From the NCBI GenBank assembly GCA_937915335.1, contig CALDLZ010000149.1:1-6085 (forward strand): DNA of 6,085 nt. Direction: 5' to 3'. Shown here one piece after another: positions 1 to 3,910 of this stretch. Within the stretch, counting starts at the first letter, position 1; the number at the start of each line of letters is the position of its first letter. The notes below the pieces were generated by a model. The model made no database searches, was not told where the DNA came from, and saw only the letters and a program-made list of their open reading frames with translations. The stretch is from an uncultured Faecalibacterium sp. GTDB lineage: Bacteria; Bacillota; Clostridia; Oscillospirales; Ruminococcaceae. The position numbers and the translations under genes were made by a program.

Positions 1-341
1 GAGCCCCGACCATACAGCCTTCCGCCCTCGATCTCGGCGGCGTAGGGCGGGTGACACCAGCCCTCGCCCTCGGGCACCACATCCAGATGCCCCAGCACCG
101 CCACCATCTCGTCGCCGGCACCGATCTCGCACCAGCCGATGTGCCGATCCAGATCGGTGGTCTCAAAACCCAGCTCCCGGCAGAGAGTCAACGCCTCGGT
201 AAAGCAGGCATCCACATCCTCGCCGAAGGGCTTGCCCGGCAGTGGGTCAGCCTCCACACTGCGCTTACGCACCAGCCGTTGAAGCGCCGCCACCATCTGG
301 GGCCGCAGCGCCGCCACGGCATCATTCAGTTTCTTGTCCAT
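1..341 (-). CDS. M20-family dipeptidase, PepV-like (N-terminal part, 3' end outside window)
   Basis: The 113 visible codons start at the ATG at 341, after a purine-rich AAGGGGTGG Shine-Dalgarno. The protein begins MDKKLNDAVAAL. Residues 83-90 read LGHLDVVP and are followed by EGEGW, HPPY and GGRLYGRG. In M20 zinc peptidases of the PepV/Sapep type, the His and Asp of the HLD motif (H85 and D87 here) are a metal ligand and a catalytic-site residue. The next metal-binding Asp normally follows the GRG motif and would fall just past the window edge. The family hydrolyses dipeptides with unblocked N-termini in the cytoplasm and usually has about 460 residues, so roughly three quarters of the gene is missing here. 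The gene has its own promoter at 387-415. The family call is firm; the exact substrate is not determined by this fragment, and a succinyl-diaminopimelate desuccinylase-like annotation is a less likely alternative. Confidence 0.88.
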   Translation of the reverse strand, partial: MDKKLNDAVAALRPQMVAALQRLVRKRSVEADPLPGKPFGEDVDACFTEALTLCRELGFETTDLDRHIGWCEIGAGDEMVAVLGHLDVVPEGEGWCHPPYAAEIEGGRLYGRG

Positions 342-386
342 ACGTTCCACCCCTTTTGCGATTCGTTCACTGCGTTCACAGTTTGT

Positions 387-415
387 ATTATAGAACGATT
401 GCCCCCGCTCCACAA
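387..415 (-). promoter_or_regulatory. Sigma-A-type promoter for the dipeptidase gene
   Basis: Read on the minus strand, a perfect TATAAT -10 box (387-392) lies 17 bases downstream of a TTGTGG -35 box (410-415). Transcription would start near 380 and leave a leader of about 40 nt before the ATG at 341. The -35 box is weak (three matches to TTGACA), but the -10 box and spacing are ideal. No other gene lies between this promoter and the dipeptidase start. Confidence 0.7.
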
Positions 416-430
416 GCCCCAGTTCGATGG

Positions 431-473
431 AAAAAGCGCCCCCGCACACTTCATCGGAAGTACACGGGGGCGC
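431..473 (-). terminator. Intrinsic terminator, minus strand, between dipeptidase and toxin locus
   Basis: GCGCCCCCG (436-444) pairs perfectly with CGGGGGCGC (465-473). Inside, ACTTC (448-452) pairs with GAAGT (457-461) around an ATCG tetraloop, leaving a 3x3 internal loop. On the minus strand the stem is followed directly by five T (435-431). There is no T run on the plus side, so it acts toward the left. It sits upstream of the dipeptidase promoter and would shield that gene from minus-strand read-through, including read-through of the antisense RNA that starts near 909. I see no minus-strand protein gene that it would otherwise end. Confidence 0.75.
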
Positions 474-483
474 GCTGTTGCAA

Positions 484-512
484 TTGAAAATTGTAAAATA
501 CTATGTTATACT
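484..512 (+). promoter_or_regulatory. Strong promoter of the small membrane peptide (RNA I)
   Basis: TTGAAA (484-489) and TATACT (507-512) are separated by exactly 17 bases in an AT-rich stretch inside an otherwise GC-rich region. The predicted start is near 518-520, giving a leader of about 163 nt before the peptide's ATG at 682. Together with the terminator at 808-857 it defines an RNA of about 340 nt. Confidence 0.8.
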
Positions 513-517
513 GTAAC

Positions 518-681
518 TAATGCTGGAAACAGCAGGAAAAAGGGTGCTGTCTGCAATGCAGGTGGTCATGCTTCTCGCTCCTGGTGTGCTTACAACGCCG
601 CACAAGCGGCAATGCTGCTCCGGGAAGCGGAACTTTTTTGGCCCTTTCCCGGAGCCTTTCAGGCGAAGGGAGGGATGTCGG
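518..681 (+). promoter_or_regulatory. Long structured 5' leader of the peptide mRNA
   Basis: This 164-nt stretch is too long for a plain leader and is dense in inverted repeats. TGCTG-GAAA-CAGCA (521-534) forms a hairpin with a GNRA-type tetraloop at the very 5' end. The CAGCA arm, as ACAGCA (529-534), can instead pair with TGCTGT (545-550). GCCGC-acaa-GCGGC occupies 597-610. A perfect 10-bp stem pairs 617-626 with 646-655. CCTTTC (655-660) can pair, with one G-U, with GAAGGG (665-670), which covers the left part of the Shine-Dalgarno. These pairings are read by eye; folding energies were not computed. Leaders that keep the ribosome site closed are known in several type I toxins, so restrained translation is a reasonable inference. 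Confidence 0.55.
539..586 (+). repeat. Leader block, copy 1 (in RNA I)
   Basis: This block aligns with the minus-strand sequence at 907-862 with 39 identical positions in about 49 alignment columns. Identical runs include AAAGGGTGCTG, GCAATG, TGGTCA, GCTTC and CGCT. It lies in the 5' leader of the peptide mRNA, about 26 bases after the -10 box. The two copies are inverted in the DNA but have the same sense in the two convergent RNAs. Confidence 0.8.
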
Positions 682-819
682 ATGACTCTGACAGAAGTTT
701 GCGCTCTGTTGACGGTAGTAATCAGCTTGCTGGCACTGCTTGTTACAGTTGCGAAAGCATCATTTGATGCCGGATGGAAAATTTCTCACGAGAAAAGCGA
801 TAAAAACAAAGAAGATTGA
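682..819 (+). CDS. Small one-helix membrane peptide, putative type I toxin
   Basis: This is a 45-residue peptide. The start at 682 is chosen because AGGGAGGG lies 7 bases upstream. Residues 1-5 (MTLTE) are polar. Residues 6-24 form one hydrophobic segment (CALLTVVISLLALLVTVAK) long enough to cross the membrane. The tail, from about residue 25, ends in a charged KISHEKSDKNKED stretch. This layout fits holin-like or TxpA/Fst-type toxins, which damage or depolarise the cell membrane when over-expressed. The context supports this reading: a strong own promoter, a long structured leader, and a convergent antisense promoter with a shared terminator. The stop codon lies inside the terminator stem, so the end of the coding region is the part covered by the antisense RNA. 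I do not recognise an exact family member. A non-toxic small membrane protein with antisense control remains possible. Confidence 0.72.
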   Translation: MTLTEVCALLTVVISLLALLVTVAKASFDAGWKISHEKSDKNKED

Positions 820-857
820 CCGCCACAGTTCCCCAACTCGAACGGTCAATCTTTTTT
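808..857. terminator. Shared bidirectional terminator of RNA I and RNA II
   Basis: AAGATTGACCG (812-822) pairs perfectly with CGGTCAATCTT (843-853). The 20-base loop contains a second small stem, AGTT-CCCC-AACT (827-838). On the plus strand the stem runs into six T (852-857). On the minus strand it is followed by CTTCTTTGTTTTT (814-802), so it can end transcription from both sides. The peptide stop codon TGA (817-819) is inside the left arm. Confidence 0.85.
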
Positions 858-861
858 GATC

Positions 862-907
862 CACTAGAAGCGGGAAGCTGACCAAACATTGCTAGTCAGC
901 ACCCTTT
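862..907 (-). repeat. Leader block, copy 2 (in RNA II)
   Basis: On the minus strand this block begins AAAGGGTGCTGACTAGCAATG and matches copy 1 (539-586) at about 80 percent. In RNA II it starts about 2 nt after the predicted start, whereas copy 1 starts about 20 nt into RNA I. The extra bases in RNA I hold the GAAA-loop hairpin. Within this copy, GCTGAC and GTCAGC form a 6-bp stem that copy 1 does not preserve. Confidence 0.8.
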
Positions 908-915
908 CTATTTGT

Positions 916-944
916 AGTATAGTCAATTTTCAACGGATTGTCAA
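916..944 (-). promoter_or_regulatory. Consensus promoter of the antisense RNA
   Basis: On the minus strand a perfect TTGACA (944-939) and TATACT (921-916) are 17 bases apart. It has the same TATACT -10 box as the opposing RNA I promoter but a better -35 box, so RNA II is expected to be made at least as strongly as RNA I. Both promoters also contain the string TTGAAAATTG. Confidence 0.82.
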
Positions 945-1093
945 GGGATGGCTCACCCGGCAGTCCGTTTTCTTTTTTGCAAATTTTGTTGAAAAAGGGT
1001 GAAAGGATTCCGCACGCTGTGTATTTAAGGTAGTAAGAGCATCTATTTTTGCCGGAGCCCCATTTCCGGCCCAACGAAAGTGAGGAACCCCCT

Positions 1094-2512
1094 ATGAAGA
1101 AACGGCTTGTCAGCCTGCTGGTGGCTCTGTGCATGGCGGTGACGCTCCTGCCCGTGTCGGCGATCACAGCGTGGGCGGAGGAGAGCGGCTCTAACTCAAA
1201 GCCTTTACAATTTAGGCAAGGTTATCCGATTCTTGATGGTATAGATTCTACAACCGATACCAATGGAAATAAAATTTATATTGGTGATGGCTGGAGTTAT
1301 GATGAAACAAATAAAGTTTTGACCATAGCCCCAGAAAATCCTACCACCTATGATTTAACAGCTTACGGAAGCATCCGACTGGATCAAAATAGTATTTTAT
1401 GTTCTACCGTCATAGGAAAAAACGCAACCATTATAAATGGAGACTTCTATGATAGTGATAATCCCGATGTCAAAATCATCAACCATGGCGTCATAAATAG
1501 TGGCGGTTACCATACTGCCGTTACAAATCATGGTACTATCATCGACGGATTTTTTTCTTCTGTCGTTTCCAATGAATCTGATGGCACGATTGAAAATGGC
1601 ACATTTACAGCAACGGTAAATAACTCAGGCACCATAAATGGTGGTCTTTTCAAAATCAAGCCAACCGGTGGCTTGACCTCTCCCGGCTATACATTGAATG
1701 TGATACCTCCAAATTCCATCCGCGCTGTATCCATTAACTATATCAAAAATCCTTGTTATATTATCCCTAATAGCGATTCCATGTTCCCAACAAACGTCAA
1801 GGTTTTATTCTGGTCACTTCGCACGCCATTTTCCATTGGTATCACGTTCGATAACGCACAGATGCAGTTGGAAGAATGGGCACAGAATATAGCATGTTAC
1901 TGTGATGCCGACGGTTTTTTTGTCACTTTTAGTGCACCACCCACCAATACAGACACTATTACCTTGGGCAAATATGACCCCAAACCTGTTGACCCGAAAC
2001 CCGAGCCCGAACCGAAACCCGAGCCCAAACCGGAACCTGAAGTCTCCACCTACACCCTGACGGTGAAGGGCGGCACGTTCACTTACAACGGCGGCGAAGC
2101 CATAACCAGCGCCAGCGTGCCGGTGGATGCCGCGGTGAAGGTGACGCTGAACCAGAGCGCCGTGCCCGAGGGCATGGTGTTCGACCTGTGGGCCATCAGT
2201 GACGAGGGACTGCTGGGCAACCCGGCGGTCGCCTACAACGAGGAAAGCTTTATCATCCCGGCGGACAGCGCAACCAAGGGCAGCACCGTGACCGTGGAAG
2301 CCCAGTACCGGGATGCCACCATCGAGAGTGAGCCCGGCATTCTGGGCACCGCCGCTATCATCGGCGTGGCCGGTGCAGGCACGGCAGTCCTTGCATGGCA
2401 GGGCTACCGCATCGGCATGGAGCTGTACGAGAAGTATTTCCAGCAGGAGCAAGAAGAACCCCCAGTGGAAATCTCCACGCTTGAGGGTCAGATGACGAAT
2501 CTGCTTTCCTGA
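1094..2512 (+). CDS. Secreted, membrane-anchored surface protein with solenoid-like repeats
   Basis: The protein has 472 residues. The start at 1094 is preferred because GTGAGGA lies 7 bases upstream and a textbook signal peptide follows: KKR at 2-4, a hydrophobic core to about residue 20, and likely cleavage near AWA-EE (26-29). Residues 110-186 hold five units of a motif like N-x-G-T-I-x-x-G-x-F (near 110, 130, 145, 162 and 177), typical of stacked beta-strand solenoids. Residues 187-293 are not recognised. A proline-charged linker of PKPEPEP repeats (297-316) leads to a beta-rich domain starting YTLTVKGGTF (320-406) that resembles divergent InlB-type B-repeats. A single membrane helix (about 416-437) and a short polar tail end the protein. 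It is probably exposed on the cell surface as a binding or adhesion protein, but no ligand can be named. No LPXTG motif is present. The middle of the gene is much poorer in GC than its ends. I see no convincing promoter upstream. Confidence 0.82.
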   Translation: MKKRLVSLLVALCMAVTLLPVSAITAWAEESGSNSKPLQFRQGYPILDGIDSTTDTNGNKIYIGDGWSYDETNKVLTIAPENPTTYDLTAYGSIRLDQNSILCSTVIGKNATIINGDFYDSDNPDVKIINHGVINSGGYHTAVTNHGTIIDGFFSSVVSNESDGTIENGTFTATVNNSGTINGGLFKIKPTGGLTSPGYTLNVIPPNSIRAVSINYIKNPCYIIPNSDSMFPTNVKVLFWSLRTPFSIGITFDNAQMQLEEWAQNIACYCDADGFFVTFSAPPTNTDTITLGKYDPKPVDPKPEPEPKPEPKPEPEVSTYTLTVKGGTFTYNGGEAITSASVPVDAAVKVTLNQSAVPEGMVFDLWAISDEGLLGNPAVAYNEESFIIPADSATKGSTVTVEAQYRDATIESEPGILGTAAIIGVAGAGTAVLAWQGYRIGMELYEKYFQQEQEEPPVEISTLEGQMTNLLS

Positions 2513-2520
2513 TAGCGGGT

Positions 2521-2567
2521 TCACCCTCTCAGTCTCGCTTCGCTCGACAGCTCTCCCAAAGGGAGAA
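2521..2567 (-). repeat. Dispersed repeat element, copy A
   Basis: On the minus strand this reads CTCCCTTTGGGAG, then CTG, then CGAGCGAAGCGAGACTGAG and AGGGTGA. It matches the plus-strand copy at 3911-3958 at about 43 of 47 positions, with the last 26 bases identical. The element contains a short stem TCTCCC-AAA-GGGAGA. It begins only 8 bases after the surface-protein stop codon. It resembles short non-coding repeats scattered through Faecalibacterium genomes; that link is from memory. Confidence 0.75.
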
Positions 2568-2585
2568 CTCTTGACAAACCGACAT

Positions 2586-2629
2586 AAAAACAGCGCCGCT
2601 CCATCGTTTCCGGTGGGGCGGCGCGTTTT
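2586..2629. terminator. Bidirectional terminator between surface protein and acetyltransferase
   Basis: GCGCCGCTCCA (2593-2603) pairs with TGGGGCGGCGC (2614-2624) over 11 bp with one G-U pair and a 10-base loop. On the minus strand the stem is followed by TG and five T (2590-2586), which serves the acetyltransferase gene ending at 2635. On the plus strand GTTTTG follows, so it may also end the surface-protein transcript. Confidence 0.8.
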
Positions 2630-2634
2630 GCATT

Positions 2635-3144
2635 TTAATCCATGCGCAGTGGCAGGGTAAGGGACATTCTCTGGTAGGCGATGCGGGGAGTTCCGTCATC
2701 CGTGTGGATAATGCCGCAGCGGGTGAAGCCGTTTTTCTCCAGCAGGTGCTGCATGATCTTATTATTGGCGTGGGTGTCAGCACGCAGGCTTTCGCAGTGC
2801 TCCAGACACCAGGTGATGACCTCGGTGGCCACGCCCGGGCGTTTGCCCGCCGAAGCCAGCCGGTGGATGGTGCCGTAGGGCAGGGTATCGTTGAGCCACT
2901 GGCCGTCCTCGATCTTGGCGTAGGTGGGGTCGGGGCCCAGGATAAAGGCGAACACACCCTCCAGTTCCCCGTTGACGAGGTAGAGGAAAAGCCGGTTGGA
3001 ATCGATGTCCTCTTCCAGCAGCTCCTGCGGCGGGAAGTGGTCACCCCACTGGGTCGGGTTGCCGGAATCCGCCATCTGCTGCCGGGCGCGGGCATAAATT
3101 TTCAGGATTGCGTCCAGATCCGCACGTCTTGCTCCACGAAACAT
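2635..3144 (-). CDS. GNAT-family N-acetyltransferase
   Basis: The protein has 169 residues. The ATG at 3144 is chosen over one 45 bases upstream because GAGAGG and GGAG precede it, and because GNAT domains begin with a strand like FRGARRADLDAILKIY (2-17), which starts right here. A helix with PPQELLEEDI (38-47), the strand RLFLYLVNGELEGVFAFI (51-68) and the segment IHRLASAGKRPGVATEVITW (93-112) follow the GNAT fold. RPGVAT (102-107) sits at the acetyl-CoA pyrophosphate loop, usually R/Q-G-x-G-x-A. The C-terminal motif includes LRADTHANNKIMQHLLEKNG (120-139) and the final strand ARG-IAYQ region (154-158). The enzyme would transfer an acetyl group from acetyl-CoA to an amine; the substrate cannot be read from sequence. 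It appears to be a single-gene unit with its own promoter (3201-3230) and terminator (2586-2629). Confidence 0.85.
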   Translation of the reverse strand: MFRGARRADLDAILKIYARARQQMADSGNPTQWGDHFPPQELLEEDIDSNRLFLYLVNGELEGVFAFILGPDPTYAKIEDGQWLNDTLPYGTIHRLASAGKRPGVATEVITWCLEHCESLRADTHANNKIMQHLLEKNGFTRCGIIHTDDGTPRIAYQRMSLTLPLRMD

Positions 3145-3164
3145 CTTACTCCAACCTCTCTTGC

Positions 3165-3187
3165 GGGTGCCGGGCAAGCCCGCACCC
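3165..3187 (-). promoter_or_regulatory. GC-rich hairpin in the acetyltransferase leader
   Basis: GGGTGC (3165-3170) and GCACCC (3182-3187) pair perfectly. The inner GGGC (3172-3175) and GCCC (3178-3181) could extend the stem with one bulged base. It lies about 20 bases upstream of the ATG at 3144, just before the Shine-Dalgarno, in the untranslated leader. No T run follows, so it is not a clear terminator. It could stabilise the mRNA or affect ribosome access. It matches no riboswitch I know. Confidence 0.45.
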
Positions 3188-3200
3188 ATCGTTTTTGTTT

Positions 3201-3230
3201 ATTCTAGCACAATTCAGGCGCAAAAAACAA
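3201..3230 (-). promoter_or_regulatory. Candidate promoter of the acetyltransferase gene
   Basis: On the minus strand an extended -10 box TGCTAGAAT (TAGAAT at 3206-3201) lies 18 bases after TTGTTT (3230-3225). The -35 box is formed by the T tract of the upstream regulator's terminator, so the end of one transcript and the start of the next share bases. Predicted start is near 3194, giving a leader of about 50 nt. Confidence 0.5.
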
Positions 3231-3257
3231 CCCTCTCGGTCTCGCTGACAGAGAGGG
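3221..3257 (-). terminator. Intrinsic terminator of the AraC-family regulator
   Basis: CCCTCTC (3231-3237) pairs with GAGAGGG (3251-3257), with an inner GTC-TCGCT-GAC stem (3239-3249). On the minus strand it is followed by TTGTTTTTT (3230-3222). It starts 6 bases after the regulator's stop codon at 3264. The stem sequence CCCTCTCGGTCTCGCT is very close to the dispersed element at 2524-2539, so the terminator may derive from one. Confidence 0.8.
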
Positions 3258-3263
3258 CTGTTC

Positions 3264-3641
3264 TTATGCGCGCTGACTGCGGGCCCGGCGGTACTCGCGG
3301 GGGCTCTGGCCGTACCGCTCGTGGAACAGGCGGTAGAAGTAGCTGGTGTTCTCGTAACCCACCTGGGTGATGATCTGCTGGATGTTCAGGTCACTGCGGC
3401 GCAGCAGACGGGCGGCGGTCTCCATCCGGTGCTTCTGCAGCAGTTCCTTATAGGTCTTTCCGGTCTGGGCCCGGACGCACTCGCTGACATACGCCAGCGA
3501 AACGCCGTAACTGCGGGCCACATTGGAAAGGCTTGCTTCACGGTAATTCTGGGTGATTTCCTGTAATGCCGCCTGGACGAGCGCTTCGCGGCTGACCGCC
3601 TCGCCGCGCGTCTCCGGCGGGAAATTCTTGGTCTGTACCAT
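3264..3641 (-). CDS. AraC-family transcriptional regulator, DNA-binding domain only
   Basis: The protein has 125 residues, starting at 3641 after a good Shine-Dalgarno (GGAGGG, 9 bases upstream). It consists almost wholly of the two helix-turn-helix units of the AraC/XylS family. The first unit is around LSNVARSYGVSLAYVSECV (38-56). The second is NIQQIITQVGYENTSYFYRL (86-105), followed by the family signature FHERYGQSPREYR (106-118). Most clostridial AraC proteins carry an extra sensor domain and have 250 or more residues. This one is the size of MarA or SoxS and lacks any visible sensing part. No remnant of a sensor domain is visible in the 140 bases upstream in any minus frame, and the ribosome site is intact, so I favour a genuine short regulator over a truncated gene. 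Targets are unknown; the neighbouring acetyltransferase is a possibility only by proximity. It acts in the cytoplasm on DNA. Confidence 0.87.
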   Translation of the reverse strand: MVQTKNFPPETRGEAVSREALVQAALQEITQNYREASLSNVARSYGVSLAYVSECVRAQTGKTYKELLQKHRMETAARLLRRSDLNIQQIITQVGYENTSYFYRLFHERYGQSPREYRRARSQRA

Positions 3642-3796
3642 AGCGTAAAACCCTCCGTTGCGGCAGCGGCGGGCGGGGACAGGGGGATGCCGGACACCCG
3701 CCGCAGCCAGTTCATCAGGCTTTCTGGGAAGCCTTTCTGACTATAATACGGTCCAGGTTTGCGGATAATTGCAGGGTTGATTAAAAATTTTAGAGG
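3642..3796 (-). promoter_or_regulatory. Upstream region and leader of the AraC-family gene
   Basis: No gene is supported here. A possible -10 box TATTAT (3748-3743, minus strand) has no good -35 partner at 16-19 bases, so the promoter may be weak or activator-dependent. Downstream of it the leader has a 6-bp stem AGGCTT/AAGCCT (3717-3722 with 3729-3734) and then a GC-rich stretch to the Shine-Dalgarno. An open minus-strand frame from an ATG near 3712 overlaps the regulator out of frame and looks like a shadow. Confidence 0.35.
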
Positions 3797-3850
3797 GCTC
3801 GCCCTCTCCGTCATTGCTGACGCAATGCCACCTCTCCCAAAGGGAGAGGC
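3797..3850 (-). repeat. Dispersed repeat element, copy C
   Basis: On the minus strand the element begins GCCTCTCCCTTTGGGAGAGG, continues with a small stem ATTGC-GTCA-GCAAT and ends GGAGAGGGCGAGC. It shares the CTCCC-TTT-GGGAG head and the GAGAGGG end with copies A and D but has a different middle, so it looks like a subtype. It lies head to head with copy D. Confidence 0.7.
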
Positions 3851-3873
3851 AATTGCGGCTTCGGGTTAATGTT

Positions 3874-3887
3874 CTGCAAATTTGCAG
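3874..3887. repeat. Perfect 14-bp palindrome between two repeat copies
   Basis: CTGCAAATTTGCAG is its own reverse complement. It lies near the middle of the AT-richer spacer (3851-3910) that separates copies C and D. It could be a dimeric protein site or simply part of a mobile unit; nothing in the sequence decides this. Confidence 0.4.
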
Positions 3888-3910
3888 TTGTTTACTGTCT
3901 TGATGCTTTG

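Larger units (their letters stand above)
802..909 (-). ncRNA. Candidate antisense RNA (RNA II), putative antitoxin
   Basis: The consensus promoter at 916-944 predicts a start near 909, and the shared hairpin followed by a T-rich tract (810-802 read on the minus strand) predicts an end near 802. The RNA would be about 108 nt long. Its 5' part carries a stem GCTGAC (900-895) with GTCAGC (882-877), then the second copy of the leader block. Its 3' half is complementary to the last codons and terminator of the peptide mRNA over about 55 nt (802-857). This 3'-end overlap is the arrangement of TxpA/RatA and BsrG/SR4 in Bacillus subtilis, where the antisense RNA blocks or destabilises the toxin mRNA. 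The reading frame from the ATG at 889 has no stop before the terminator, so I treat the RNA as non-coding. Ends are predicted from sequence only. Confidence 0.68.

Noticed and set aside
51..767. Long plus-strand open frame across the dipeptidase and toxin leader
   Set aside because: It is antisense to the clearly coding dipeptidase, runs through a terminator and a promoter, and overlaps the peptide out of frame.
520..819. A 99-residue version of the small peptide starting at the ATG at 520
   Set aside because: The predicted transcript starts at about 519, so there is no room for a ribosome site, while 682 has AGGGAGGG at ideal spacing and begins the hydrophobic peptide directly.
802..889. 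A coding frame in RNA II from the ATG at 889
   Set aside because: The frame has no stop before the terminator, is rich in residues imposed by the complementary coding region, and lacks a well-spaced ribosome site.
539..907. Fst-like direct repeats giving RNA I-RNA II complementarity at the 5' ends
   Set aside because: The repeats are inverted in the DNA, so both RNAs carry the same sense. Only the 3' terminator region is complementary.
1049..1093. Upstream start for the surface protein, adding 15 residues
   Set aside because: The signal peptide begins exactly at 1094 (MKKRLV) with a Shine-Dalgarno in front. The added residues are polar and would spoil the signal peptide.
892..1167. Minus-strand open frame of 91 residues between the antisense RNA and the surface protein
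   Set aside because: It covers the RNA II promoter and the antisense of a signal peptide and has no recognisable features.
1814..2524. Long minus-strand open frame antisense to the surface protein
   Set aside because: It mirrors the GC-rich third-codon pattern of the plus gene and shows no family motifs or ribosome site.
3145..3189. Upstream start for the acetyltransferase, adding 15 residues
   Set aside because: The extra residues are encoded by the leader hairpin and the Shine-Dalgarno itself. The GNAT fold starts at the ATG at 3144.
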